Positions 15,852 to 23,521 of a DNA stretch of 41,783 bases are shown here, one piece after another (within the stretch, counting starts at the first letter, position 1; each line of letters opens with the position of its first letter). Source of the stretch: Betaproteobacteria bacterium (GTDB taxonomy: Bacteria; Pseudomonadota; Gammaproteobacteria; Burkholderiales; SG8-41); the NCBI GenBank assembly GCA_016183675.1, contig JACPEF010000099.1:1-41783 (forward strand). Reading direction: 5' to 3'. The notes under the pieces are model-generated. The model saw nothing but the letters and a program-made list of their open reading frames with translations, was not told where the DNA came from and did no database searches. A program made the translations under genes and the position numbers.

Positions 15852-17258
15852 CTAGCGCCGGGTTGCGCGGCGATGAAGTTCCCTGAAAGTCCTGCCGTGC
15901 GGCGCCGGGAGGTCCCGGCCATCGGTCCAGCCGCCGCCGAACGGCAGCCGGTGGATGAGGCCGTTCTTTCCGCCTATCCAAGCGAGCGCGCGCGCACCGA
16001 TTGTCGAAATCATCGCATAAATCGCCGGGTGCCGAGCGGCCCAGCTCCACAATGTGAGCCCCGCTCTTTCCGTCCAGGGCTTCAATTTGCGCTCGAACTG
16101 CTGCTCGCGCAGTTTCCGCATCAGATCCGGCAGCGGGATCTTGACCGGGCACACCACGCCGCACTGATTGCAGAACGTGGCGGCATTGGGCAGATCGAGC
16201 GCATTCTCCAGGCCGATATAGATCGGCGTGAGGACCGAGCCCATCGGCCCCGGATAGACCCAGCCGTAGGCGTGTCCGCCGACGCTCTGGTACACGGGGC
16301 AGTGGTTCATGCACGCGCCGCAGCGGATACAGCGCAGCATCGGCTGCAGGTCGCCGCCGATCAGTTTGGTGCGACCGGCGTCCACCAGGACGACGTGGAA
16401 ATGCTCCGGCCCGTCACGGTCGCCCTCGCCCTTCACGCCGGTTGTGACCGAGATGTAGTTGGAGATGGTCTGGCCCGTGCCGTGCGGCGGTAGCAGCCGC
16501 ATGAGCGTCGCCACGTCCTCAAGCGTCGGCACTACCTTCTCGATGCCGGTGATCGCGACGTGCACGCGCGGCAGCGTGGTGACCATCCGTCCGTTGCCCT
16601 CGTTGGTGACGATCAGCGTGGAGCCGGTCTCCGCGACGACGAAGTTCGCTCCCGTGATCCCCATGCCGGCGGACAGGAAATGGCTCCTCAGCATCTCGCG
16701 CGCTTCGCGCGTGAGCTCGCCGATGTCGGTCTTGCGCGGCCTGTGGTGCTTTTCCTCGAAGAGATCCGAGACCTCGTCCCGCGTCTTGTGCACGACCGGC
16801 GCCACGATGTGCGAGGGGGGTTCCCTGGCGAGCTGCAGGATGTACTCACCGAGGTCGGTCTCGACGACCTCGATGCCCGCGGCCTCCAGCGCTTCGTTCA
16901 GCGCGCATTCCTCGCTCACCATGGACTTCGACTTGACAGCCTTGCGCACGCCGTGCCGGCGGGCGATCTCGCAGACGATACGGGTGACCTCTTCGGGCGT
17001 CTCGGCCCAGTGCACCACCGCGCCGCGCTCGACGGCGTTCCGCTCGAATTCCTCCAGATACACATCGAGATGCTCGAGGGCGTGGTCGCGGATCGCGGCC
17101 GCCGCGTCGCGGATCGCCTCGAAGTTGTCCATCTCGCGCACGCGCTCGGCGCGCCCGCGCACGAAGTTGCCCTGGAGCTTCTTGAGCGCCGCCTGCAGCT
17201 TGGCGTCCCTGAGCTTCTCGCTCGCGCGGGTTTTGAAATGCATCGAGGTAACTTGCAT
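15852..17258 (-). CDS. lutB: Lactate utilization iron-sulfur protein LutB
   Basis: The 468-residue protein has an N-terminal LUD-like domain (RKAVKSKSMVSEECALNEAL near 103, GITGANFVVAETGSTLIVTN near 205). A ferredoxin-type region follows, with CIRCGACMNHCPVY near 309 and a second cysteine set in CNQCGVVCPVKIPLPDL near 360. Together these bind two [4Fe-4S] clusters as in LutB/YkgF. The protein passes electrons in oxidation of lactate or a similar 2-hydroxyacid. The ATG at 17258 gives a length near the family norm, and an ATG five codons later is possible. It is separated from lutA by a transporter gene and from lutC by three enzymes, an unusual spread for this operon. Confidence 0.93.
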   Translation of the reverse strand: MQVTSMHFKTRASEKLRDAKLQAALKKLQGNFVRGRAERVREMDNFEAIRDAAAAIRDHALEHLDVYLEEFERNAVERGAVVHWAETPEEVTRIVCEIARRHGVRKAVKSKSMVSEECALNEALEAAGIEVVETDLGEYILQLAREPPSHIVAPVVHKTRDEVSDLFEEKHHRPRKTDIGELTREAREMLRSHFLSAGMGITGANFVVAETGSTLIVTNEGNGRMVTTLPRVHVAITGIEKVVPTLEDVATLMRLLPPHGTGQTISNYISVTTGVKGEGDRDGPEHFHVVLVDAGRTKLIGGDLQPMLRCIRCGACMNHCPVYQSVGGHAYGWVYPGPMGSVLTPIYIGLENALDLPNAATFCNQCGVVCPVKIPLPDLMRKLREQQFERKLKPWTERAGLTLWSWAARHPAIYAMISTIGARALAWIGGKNGLIHRLPFGGGWTDGRDLPAPHGRTFRELHRRATRR

Positions 17259-17349
17259 ACGCGTGACCAGAATCTGGAAGCAGGGAGGGAATACAGCGCG
17301 TGCGATTATAGCGCGAGCCGCGCGGCGCTCCTCCCGGCGCGGCGCATCA

Positions 17350-18210
17350 TCAGCCCTTCGCCACGCCGCGACGGATCATGTAGATGCCGCTGGCGACCAC
17401 GACCGCCGCGCCCGCGAGCATCCAGGAGTCCGGCAACTCGTTCCATACCAGGAACCCGACGAGCATCGCCCACAGCAGCCCGGAATACCGGAACGGCGCC
17501 ACCACCGCCGCGCGCCCCATGCGCAAGGCCTCGATCACCATGAAATGGGCGCTGGCGTTGAAAAAGCCCGCGGCCAGGAACCAGGCGGCCCCGCGCGCAT
17601 CGAGGGGTTGCCAGCCCAACGGGATCGTGAGCAGTCCGGCCACCATAACCATGGCGCCGGACCAGAACAGCACCGAGACCGAATTCTCGGTGCGCGACAG
17701 CCGCCGGGTGAAGGCGTCGCGCAAGCCGTTCGTGAACGCGGCGCAGACGGGCAACAGGACCACCCACTCGGATCCGCCGCCGGCGGGCCGCACGATGAGC
17801 AGAACGCCGGCGAAGCCGGCCGCGATTGCAGCCCATTGCCGGCCGTGCACCCGCTCGCCCAGCAATGGCGCCGACCAAAGGGCAATAAAAATGGGGCTGG
17901 AGAACAGAACCGCGATAACAAACGACAGGGGCAGCAGGCTCAGGCTCCACAGGACCAGCCCCGTGCCGGAGACAAACAGCAGCGCGCGCAGGAACTGCCC
18001 GCCCCGGTTGACGGCGCGCAATGCGCCCAGACCGGTCACGGACATCGCATAGGGCAGGATGAACAGGAACGCGGCGATCTGGCGCAGGCAGATGACCTGG
18101 CCGATGGGATAATTCTCGGTCAGGTGCTTGGAAACGGCGTCATTCAGCGTGAGCAGTCCCGCCCCCACCACCATCGCGACTATCCCGCGCAACGGGGACG
18201 GCCCGGTCAT
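17350..18210 (-). CDS. EamA/DMT-superfamily transporter
   Basis: The 286-residue inner-membrane protein has ten predicted hydrophobic helices, organised as two EamA repeats (about 5-135 and 150-280). The start ATG at 18208-18210 shares its A with the lutA stop (TGATG), so translation is coupled to lutA. DMT proteins export or import small metabolites such as amino acids. Its position inside the lut run, between lutA and lutB, suggests transport of the substrate or product of that pathway (inference). Confidence 0.88.
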   Translation of the reverse strand: MTGPSPLRGIVAMVVGAGLLTLNDAVSKHLTENYPIGQVICLRQIAAFLFILPYAMSVTGLGALRAVNRGGQFLRALLFVSGTGLVLWSLSLLPLSFVIAVLFSSPIFIALWSAPLLGERVHGRQWAAIAAGFAGVLLIVRPAGGGSEWVVLLPVCAAFTNGLRDAFTRRLSRTENSVSVLFWSGAMVMVAGLLTIPLGWQPLDARGAAWFLAAGFFNASAHFMVIEALRMGRAAVVAPFRYSGLLWAMLVGFLVWNELPDSWMLAGAAVVVASGIYMIRRGVAKG

Positions 18211-18938
18211 CACGTGTTTTCGCCCGCAAGCACCTCGGCAACGTGCAGGACTCTGGTTTTCATGTCTCCCCGGCGGCGCAGGCGTCCCTCGATATTCAAC
18301 ATGCAGCCCAGGTCCCCCAGCACTACCGCGTCTGCACCGCTGGCGGCGATGTTGGCGCACTTGCGCTCGGCAATGTGGGTGGAGATCTCGCCGAACTTGA
18401 CAGCGAAGGTCCCGCCGAAGCCGCAGCAGGTCTCGGCCTCCTCCATCTCAATAAGCTTCAGTCCAGGCACTTTAGCGAGGAGCTGACGCGGCTGAGCCTT
18501 GATTGACAATTCTCGCAAACCCGCGCAAGAGTCATGATAAGTAATGGTTTTATATAGATTTCCTGGGACGGCGCCCGGCCTGGCGACGTTCACCAGGAAA
18601 TCTGTGAGCTCGTAGGTGCGGTCGCACAGCCGTTTCACGCGCTCCAGCTCCGCTGGCTCGTCGGCGAACAGTTCCGGATAGTGGGTGCGGATCATGCCGG
18701 CGCACGAGCCCGAGGGCGCAACGACGTACTCGAACTGCGAGAACTCATCGAGCACCTTGCGCGCGAGCGTCTTCGCCGCCGCCCGCGCGCCCGAGTTGTA
18801 GCCCGGCTGCCCGCAGCAGGTCTGCGTGTCCGGCACCACCACTTCGCAGCCAGCGGCCTCGAGCAGCTTCAGCGCCGCAAAACCAATCCGCGGTCGCATC
18901 AGGTCCACCAGGCAAGTGACGAAGAGACCGACACGCAC
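18210..18938 (-). CDS. lutA: Lactate utilization protein LutA (CCG-motif oxidoreductase)
   Basis: The 242-residue protein has two cysteine-rich CCG domains. The first holds VTCLVDL, DTQTCCGQPGYNSG near 37 and APSGSCAGMIRTHYP near 74. The second holds ITYHDSCAGLREL near 133 and EEAETCCGFGGTFAVKFGE near 166. This is the LutA/YkgE and GlpC-like arrangement that binds an unusual iron-sulfur cluster in 2-hydroxyacid oxidation. It is the first gene of the minus-strand lut run and overlaps the DMT gene by one base. Its upstream spacer is a heptamer array, not an obvious promoter. Confidence 0.94.
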   Translation of the reverse strand: MRVGLFVTCLVDLMRPRIGFAALKLLEAAGCEVVVPDTQTCCGQPGYNSGARAAAKTLARKVLDEFSQFEYVVAPSGSCAGMIRTHYPELFADEPAELERVKRLCDRTYELTDFLVNVARPGAVPGNLYKTITYHDSCAGLRELSIKAQPRQLLAKVPGLKLIEMEEAETCCGFGGTFAVKFGEISTHIAERKCANIAASGADAVVLGDLGCMLNIEGRLRRRGDMKTRVLHVAEVLAGENT

Positions 18939-19032
18939 GACTTAAACGATGAACGATGAATGATGAATGATGAATGAAGGGCCCATTGTGACAACCAGTT
19001 CCGCGTTCATCGTTCCGCGTTCCTCGTTGTCC
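18939..19032. repeat. GATGAAT heptamer array with complementary arm
   Basis: GATGAAC followed by three GATGAAT units (18949-18976) faces GTTCATCGTTCCGCGTTCCTCG (19012-19033). The left units read GATGAAC and the right arm GTTCATC, so a hairpin can form over about 80 bases. The array ends at the stop codon of the downstream-lying pseudo-protease gene. Confidence 0.65.
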
Positions 19033-20007
19033 TTAGATGCGCCACGGCAGCAGGTATTCCATGCGGTCTGCCGAGTGCACGCTCAACTGCCGGACCGCCT
19101 TTTTGTGCAGCACGTGCAGCACCACCGACGCTCCGGCCTCTCCGCTCGCCCACAGCCTCTGGTAGAACTCGCTCTGGTGCCCGATCGCCTCGCCGCCCAC
19201 GCCGAGGATGATGTCCCCGCGGAAGAGCCCCGCCTTGTCCGCCGGCGAATCAGCCAGCACGCGCGTCACCACCACGTGCCCTTCGATCTCCTCGGAGTAC
19301 ACGCCCAGCCACGGGCGCGGCGGCTCGCGGCGGCGCCCGGTCGCAAGCAGGTCGTCGAGCAAGGGCTTCAACAGGTCGATGGGAACGAACATGTTGCCGG
19401 GGAAGGCGGCGCCGACCTCGAGCGCGTCGCTCACCCACAGCGAGCCCACGCCCACCAGCCTGCCTTCCGCGTCGAGCAGCGCGGCGCCGCTGTGCTCGAA
19501 GCGCGGCGGCGCGGTGAAGATCCCGCCTTCGATCATGTACTCCCACCAGCCGGTGAAACGGCGCTGTGACACCACGCAGGCGCGGGATGCGCCGCCGGCG
19601 GCGCCGTGGGCGGCTACCAGCACCGTGGCGAGCTCCCTTACATCGGCCGAGTTCCCCACCTCGACCGGCCGGCAGCTCAATCCTGCACGCACCAGCCCGA
19701 AGCCGGTGGCATGGTCGTAGCCCACCACGCTCGCGGGAAATACGCGCCCATCGCCGGTCATCACCAGTATGGAGCCCGCTTCGAGTATCAGGTAGCCGAT
19801 GGTGAGTATGAGGCCCCTGTCGTCGAGGACGACCCCGCTGCCTTCGCGCTCGGCCCCGAGGTTCTCGGCGGTGCGCGCTTCGGGGAGGGCCTTGATGCTC
19901 AGCTTCACCACCGCGTCGAGCGGGAGCGTGTCGGTGCGCACGTCGGGTACGGCGACATGGGCTGCGCGCCAGGCGGAAAGGGCCGCTGTGAAAAACGAAA
20001 CGGTCAC
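19033..20007 (-). CDS. Trypsin-like pseudo-protease with C-terminal PDZ domain
   Basis: The 324-residue protein resembles DegP/HtrA-type serine proteases. The beta-barrel region includes GSGVVLDDRGLILTIGYLI near 56-75 and the Ser-loop FEHSGAALLDAEGRLVGVGS near 169. A PDZ domain follows from about 225 (PWLGVYSEEIEGHVVVTRVL, ADKAGLFRGDIILGVGGEAI). The usual His motif (T-N-A-H-V) reads TIGYL here and the Asp motif (T-D-L-A) reads TGFGL, so His and Asp of the triad are missing although a Ser remains. A binding or scaffold role is more likely than proteolysis. The GTG start at 20007 has no ribosome site, so the N-terminus is uncertain. Confidence 0.78.
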   Translation of the reverse strand: MTVSFFTAALSAWRAAHVAVPDVRTDTLPLDAVVKLSIKALPEARTAENLGAEREGSGVVLDDRGLILTIGYLILEAGSILVMTGDGRVFPASVVGYDHATGFGLVRAGLSCRPVEVGNSADVRELATVLVAAHGAAGGASRACVVSQRRFTGWWEYMIEGGIFTAPPRFEHSGAALLDAEGRLVGVGSLWVSDALEVGAAFPGNMFVPIDLLKPLLDDLLATGRRREPPRPWLGVYSEEIEGHVVVTRVLADSPADKAGLFRGDIILGVGGEAIGHQSEFYQRLWASGEAGASVVLHVLHKKAVRQLSVHSADRMEYLLPWRI

Positions 20008-20075
20008 GGGGGCGTGCGTGCGAGGACGCCTTCGCTAATGCCACGGTTGCTTGCGGCGACCGCCGCCAGCAACAA

Positions 20076-20222
20076 GCCGCGTGTTGCACGGCAATAATCT
20101 TGCCCGTTCGAACACGCGGAGTTAAACCGGCGCTCTGCCTCTGGATTTGGCCGCGTGTTGAACGGCAGCAATCCTGTCCGTTCGAACACGCGGAGTTAAA
20201 CCGGCGCTCTGCGTCCGGATTT
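20076..20222. repeat. Two tandem 74-bp palindromic units
   Basis: Copy one (20076-20149) and copy two (from 20150) begin GCCGCGTGTTG and end near CGGCGCTCTGC and GGATTT. They differ at a handful of bases. Within each, CCGCGTGTT and the following ACGG bases pair with CCGTTCGAACACGCGG. The hairpin is longest in copy two, where GAACGG faces CCGTTC. They fill the spacer between greB and the pseudo-protease gene (20008-20277), which holds no gene. Confidence 0.8.
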
Positions 20223-20277
20223 AACTAATGTTATCGGGGCACCCGCCGCGCGGCAACGGGTACCGGCGGGAACGTCG

Positions 20278-20838
20278 TTACCCCGCGGTCGGGTAACGGA
20301 CGGTGATGATCTCGATCTCGGCCTCGCCGGCCGGGGTAGCGAGCGTCACGACGTCGCCGGAGCGCTTCTTCAGGAGCGCGCGGGCGATGGGCGAGAGCCA
20401 GCTGACCTGGCCGCGTTTCACGTCCACTTCGTCCATGCCGACGATGGTGATGGTGCGCTGCTCGCGCCCGCCCCGCACGTAGGCATAGGTCACGGCCGCG
20501 CCGAAGAAGATCTGGGAGCTGTCGCCGCGCCGCGCCGGATCCACCACCTCCGCGCTATCGAGGCGCTTGGTGAGGTAGTGGATGCGACGGTCGATCTCGC
20601 GCAAGCGCTTCTTGCCGTAGATATAGTCACCGTTCTCGGAGCGGTCGCCGTTCGAGGCTGCCCACGCGATGACCTTCACGAGTTCCGGACGCTCGACATC
20701 GAGCAGGCGCGCGAGTTCGGCCTTAAGGCGCGCGTAACCTTGCGGCGTAATGTAATTTTTTACGTCGTGCGCAACATGCGCGAGCGCAGCTGCGTTGCGG
20801 CCGTTGCGAGTGCGTGAGAGTGTCACTGACTTTCCCAT
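20278..20838 (-). CDS. greB: Transcription elongation factor GreB
   Basis: The 186-residue protein has an N-terminal coiled-coil domain starting near residue 29 (YITPQGYARLKAELARLL). The conserved WAASNGDRSENGDYIYGKKR follows near 59, carrying the acidic tip residues that enter the RNA polymerase secondary channel. RLREIDRRIHYLTKRLDSAEV follows. The C-terminal FKBP-like domain includes FFGAAVTYAYV, IVGMDEVDV and a late SPIARALLKKRSGDVV. GreB rescues backtracked polymerase by stimulating transcript cleavage. About 25 extra N-terminal residues precede the usual start. No strong ribosome site is seen before the ATG. It is divergent to the IclR gene. Confidence 0.94.
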   Translation of the reverse strand: MGKSVTLSRTRNGRNAAALAHVAHDVKNYITPQGYARLKAELARLLDVERPELVKVIAWAASNGDRSENGDYIYGKKRLREIDRRIHYLTKRLDSAEVVDPARRGDSSQIFFGAAVTYAYVRGGREQRTITIVGMDEVDVKRGQVSWLSPIARALLKKRSGDVVTLATPAGEAEIEIITVRYPTAG

Positions 20839-20869
20839 AGAGAGGCACCAGCAGAAACGCGAGCCTTAT

Positions 20870-20880
20870 ATTATAGCAAA
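20870..20880 (-). promoter_or_regulatory. Extended -10 promoter for greB
   Basis: On the minus strand TTTGCTATAAT gives a perfect TATAAT (20870-20875) preceded by a TGn extension. No good -35 box is found, which is usual for extended -10 promoters. It lies about 32 bases upstream of the greB ATG. Confidence 0.5.
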
Positions 20881-20944
20881 AACAACGCATTACTGGCGAT
20901 ATCTGCAAGCAGGGTCAGATTGCACTGCAACGCGGCCATTTTAG

Positions 20945-20973
20945 TTGTCGCTGCGGATTTCATATTATAAAAT
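20945..20973 (+). promoter_or_regulatory. Probable sigma70 promoter for the iclR-type gene
   Basis: TTGTCG (20945-20950), 17 bases, then TAAAAT (20968-20973) lies in a locally A+T-rich stretch. It is about 33 bases before the GTG start. IclR proteins often bind near their own promoters, so this divergent space may hold an operator, though no clear palindrome is seen. Confidence 0.45.
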
Positions 20974-21006
20974 CGCCCCTCAGATTTCGCGATTGGCGCC
21001 CCGCCC

Positions 21007-21774
21007 GTGGCACAGCAGGAAGCCAAGTCCTCGATCCAGGTCATCGAACGCATGATGAGCCTGCTCGGGTCGCTCGCCCGGCAGTCTGCGCCGGTCAACC
21101 TCAAACACCTCGCCACCGAAACCAGGCTCCACCCCTCAACCGCACACCGGATCCTGTCGGTCATGGTGGAAAACCGCCTGGTGGACCGCATCGAGCCGGG
21201 CACCTACCGCCTCGGGATCCGGCTGCTCGAGCTGGGGAACCTCGTGAAATCGCGCATCAGCGTGCGCCAGGAGGCCCTGCCCCACATGCAGGCCCTGCAC
21301 CACGAGCTGGGAGAGACGGTCAACCTCTCGGTACGCAACGACGACGAGGTCGTTTACATCGAGCGCACCTCGGACAGCCGTTCGATGATGCGGGTCGTCC
21401 AGATCATCGGGGCGCGCGCGCCCCTGCACATCACGGCCGTGGGGAAGATCTTTCTCGCGGAGGACAGTCCGGAGCAGTGCGCCGTGTATGCGCGCCGCAC
21501 CGGGCTGCCCCGGTACACGGACAACACGCTCACCGACCCGGACAGCCTGGCGAGGGAGCTGGAGAAGATCCGCCGGCAGGGCTACGCCTTCGACAACGAA
21601 GAGGCGGAGAAAGGCGTCTCCTGCATCGGCGCCGGCATCTTCAACGACGAGGGCAGGCTCGTCGCCGGACTTTCGGTGTCGGCCCCTTCCGACCGGCTGA
21701 ACAAGGCGTGGGCCGCCCAGGTGCGCCAGACCGCCCAAAAGATTTCACACGCGATCGGCCACCAAACCCGGTGA
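21007..21774 (+). CDS. IclR-family transcriptional regulator
   Basis: The 255-residue regulator starts at GTG 21007. A winged helix-turn-helix occupies about residues 8-70 (SSIQVIERMMSLLGSLA, HLATETRLHPSTAHRILSVM). The IclR effector domain follows, with TVNLSVRNDDEVVYIERTS near 100, ITAVGKIFLAED near 138 and KGVSCIGAGIFNDEGRLVAG near 203, where the conserved Cys/Gly effector pocket lies. IclR proteins sense small carboxylates or aromatics and control catabolic genes. No obvious target is adjacent; the Bug protein gene at 23522 is the nearest candidate on the same strand (inference). Confidence 0.93.
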   Translation: MAQQEAKSSIQVIERMMSLLGSLARQSAPVNLKHLATETRLHPSTAHRILSVMVENRLVDRIEPGTYRLGIRLLELGNLVKSRISVRQEALPHMQALHHELGETVNLSVRNDDEVVYIERTSDSRSMMRVVQIIGARAPLHITAVGKIFLAEDSPEQCAVYARRTGLPRYTDNTLTDPDSLARELEKIRRQGYAFDNEEAEKGVSCIGAGIFNDEGRLVAGLSVSAPSDRLNKAWAAQVRQTAQKISHAIGHQTR

Positions 21775-21798
21775 TGAGTGATGGGTGACGCTAATCCT

Positions 21799-21881
21799 GT
21801 TCAAAGTTCCAAGTTCCAAGTTCCAAGTTCAACTTCCATGTTGCACGACAAACCTTGAACCTGGAACCTGGAACCTGGAAC
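21799..21881. repeat. Heptamer hairpin: GTTCCAA array facing CTGGAAC array
   Basis: GTTCCAA occurs three times in tandem (21804-21824) followed by GTTC. After about 30 bases, TTGAAC and three CTGGAAC units follow (21855-21881). The right run is the near-complement of the left, differing by G/A within the unit, so a long imperfect hairpin forms upstream of the exonuclease gene. Confidence 0.75.
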
Positions 21882-21902
21882 AGCACCTCGCCCTCCTCCC
21901 TC

Positions 21903-23354
21903 TTGCTTGACCAGCCCCTCGTCATACTCGACGTCGAGACCACCGGCGCCCATCCCGCCTACGACCGCATCACCGAAGTGGGGCTCATCGAGGTCGAGCG
22001 CGGCCGCTGCATCGGCGAGTGGTCCACGCTCGTCAACCCTGGCGAGAGCATCCCGCCCGCGATCCAGGGGTTGACCGGCATCACCAACGAGATGGTGGCG
22101 CTTGCTCCGTCCTTCGCCGAGATCGCGCCGCGGCTGCTCGCACGGCTCGAGGGAAAGTTGCTGGTCGCGCACAACGCCCGGTTCGATTACGGATTGCTCA
22201 GGAACGAATTCCGCCGCGCCGGGCTGCGCTATTCAAGCCGGGTGCTATGCACGGTCAAGCTCTCACGCCGGCTCTTCCCTGCGGAGACACGCCACAATCT
22301 CGATGCGCTGATGGCGCGCCATGACGTAGCGTGCGATGCCCGCCACCGCGCGCTCGGCGACGCGCGCGCGGTGTGGCTGCTCGTGAGCCAGTGGCGGCGC
22401 GAGCTCTACCCGGCGGTGCTCGCCGCGGCGGTGGAGCGTCTCCTCAAGGCGCCCGCCGTCCCCGCCGGGCTGCCCGAGGGCGCCCTCGACGAGGTCCCCG
22501 AGGCGCCGGGCGTCTATCTCTTCCACGGCGAGAACGACGTCGCGCTCTACGTTGGCAAGAGCATCAACTTGCGCGCGCGCGTGATGGCGCATTTCGCCGG
22601 CGACCACCGCGACTCCCGGGACATGAAGATCGCGCAGCAGGTCAAGCGCATCGACTGGATCGAGACCGCCGGCGAGCTGGGGGCCCTCATCGAGGAGGCG
22701 CGGCTGGTGAAGGCGCTCGCACCGGTCCACAACCGGCGGCTGCGCCGGACGAACGAGCTGTGCGCGTGGCGCTGGCGGGCAGAAGGGGAGAAAGGCGCAC
22801 GACCGGCCGATAAGACAAAGTCTCATTCCCGCGACTCCGCGCTCGGGGGCGGCACGCCCCGGCTGGTGAGCGCGCGCGAGCTCGACCCCGCGCAGCTCGG
22901 CGATCTCTACGGCTTGTTCCGCTCGCGCAGCGCGGCGCTCGAGGCGTTGCGCGGGCTCGCCGCCGAGCACGAGCTCTGCCCGATAATGCTCGGGCTGGAA
23001 AAAGGCCGGGGGCCCTGCTTCGCCTACCAGATCAAACGCTGCCGCGGCGCCTGCGCGGGCAAGGAAAGCCGCGCCGTCCACGGGCTGCGGCTGGGACAGG
23101 CGCTCGCGCGCCTCAAGATGCGGCCGTGGCCGTTCAAGGGCCGCGTGGGCGTGCGCGAGGCGGGCGATGCAGGCGAGCAGCTCATCGTGCTCGATCGCTG
23201 GTGCTATCTCGGCACGGTGCGCTCGGAGGCGGAACTGCACGAATGGACGGAGCGCCGCCTGCAGCCGGTGTTCGACCTCGACACCTACCGCATTCTCTCG
23301 CGTTTTCTGTCGAGTTCGCGTCAGAATTACACGGTGGTCGAGCTGGCCACCTGA
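21903..23354 (+). CDS. DnaQ-type exonuclease fused to GIY-YIG (UvrC/Cho-like) nuclease
   Basis: The N-terminal domain (about 1-165) is a DEDDh 3'-5' exonuclease: VILDVETTG, TGITNEMVALAPSF, LVAHNARFDYGLL and HRALGDARA carry the Asp, Glu, Asp and His-Asp residues. A GIY-YIG domain follows from about 190 (APGVYLFHGENDVALYVGKS, NLRARVMAHF), ending in a region with EHELCPIMLGLEKGRGPCFA and a CxxxxC-type stretch KRCRGACAG. Such fusions occur in several bacteria and are thought to act in DNA repair like Cho, but their role is not established. No ATG fits. I prefer TTG 21903 (LDQPLVILD), while an in-frame TTG at 21855 lies inside the repeat. Length is 483 residues. Confidence 0.85.
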   Translation: MLDQPLVILDVETTGAHPAYDRITEVGLIEVERGRCIGEWSTLVNPGESIPPAIQGLTGITNEMVALAPSFAEIAPRLLARLEGKLLVAHNARFDYGLLRNEFRRAGLRYSSRVLCTVKLSRRLFPAETRHNLDALMARHDVACDARHRALGDARAVWLLVSQWRRELYPAVLAAAVERLLKAPAVPAGLPEGALDEVPEAPGVYLFHGENDVALYVGKSINLRARVMAHFAGDHRDSRDMKIAQQVKRIDWIETAGELGALIEEARLVKALAPVHNRRLRRTNELCAWRWRAEGEKGARPADKTKSHSRDSALGGGTPRLVSARELDPAQLGDLYGLFRSRSAALEALRGLAAEHELCPIMLGLEKGRGPCFAYQIKRCRGACAGKESRAVHGLRLGQALARLKMRPWPFKGRVGVREAGDAGEQLIVLDRWCYLGTVRSEAELHEWTERRLQPVFDLDTYRILSRFLSSSRQNYTVVELAT

Positions 23355-23521
23355 AAGGCCGTGAGTCGTGAGGTCGTGAGTTCGGAAGTGGAACGTAAAG
23401 GCCGTCAGTCGTAAGTGGAAAGGGAATCCCGCTCTCACGCTCTCCCGCTCTCCCGCCGGTAACCGGCGTTGTGCGTTGAGGCATAATCTCGGTACAACGA
23501 CGCCAACAGAGGGAACTTGCC
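23355..23521. repeat. Short-word repeat spacer (CGTGAGT and CGCTCTCC units)
   Basis: GTGAGTCGTGAGGTCGTGAG near 23361-23382, AAGTGGAA words at 23385-23422 and CGCTCTCACGCTCTCCCGC with a further CTCTCCCG unit (23430-23456) fill the gap between the exonuclease gene and the Bug gene. GGCCGT starts two similar blocks (23357 and 23400). AGAGGGAA just before 23522 is the ribosome site of the next gene. Confidence 0.55.

Noticed and set aside
16459..18486. Very long + strand open frame over lutB, the DMT gene and lutA
   Set aside because: It is antisense to three well-supported genes, has no domain signal, and is the usual open antisense frame of G+C-rich coding DNA.
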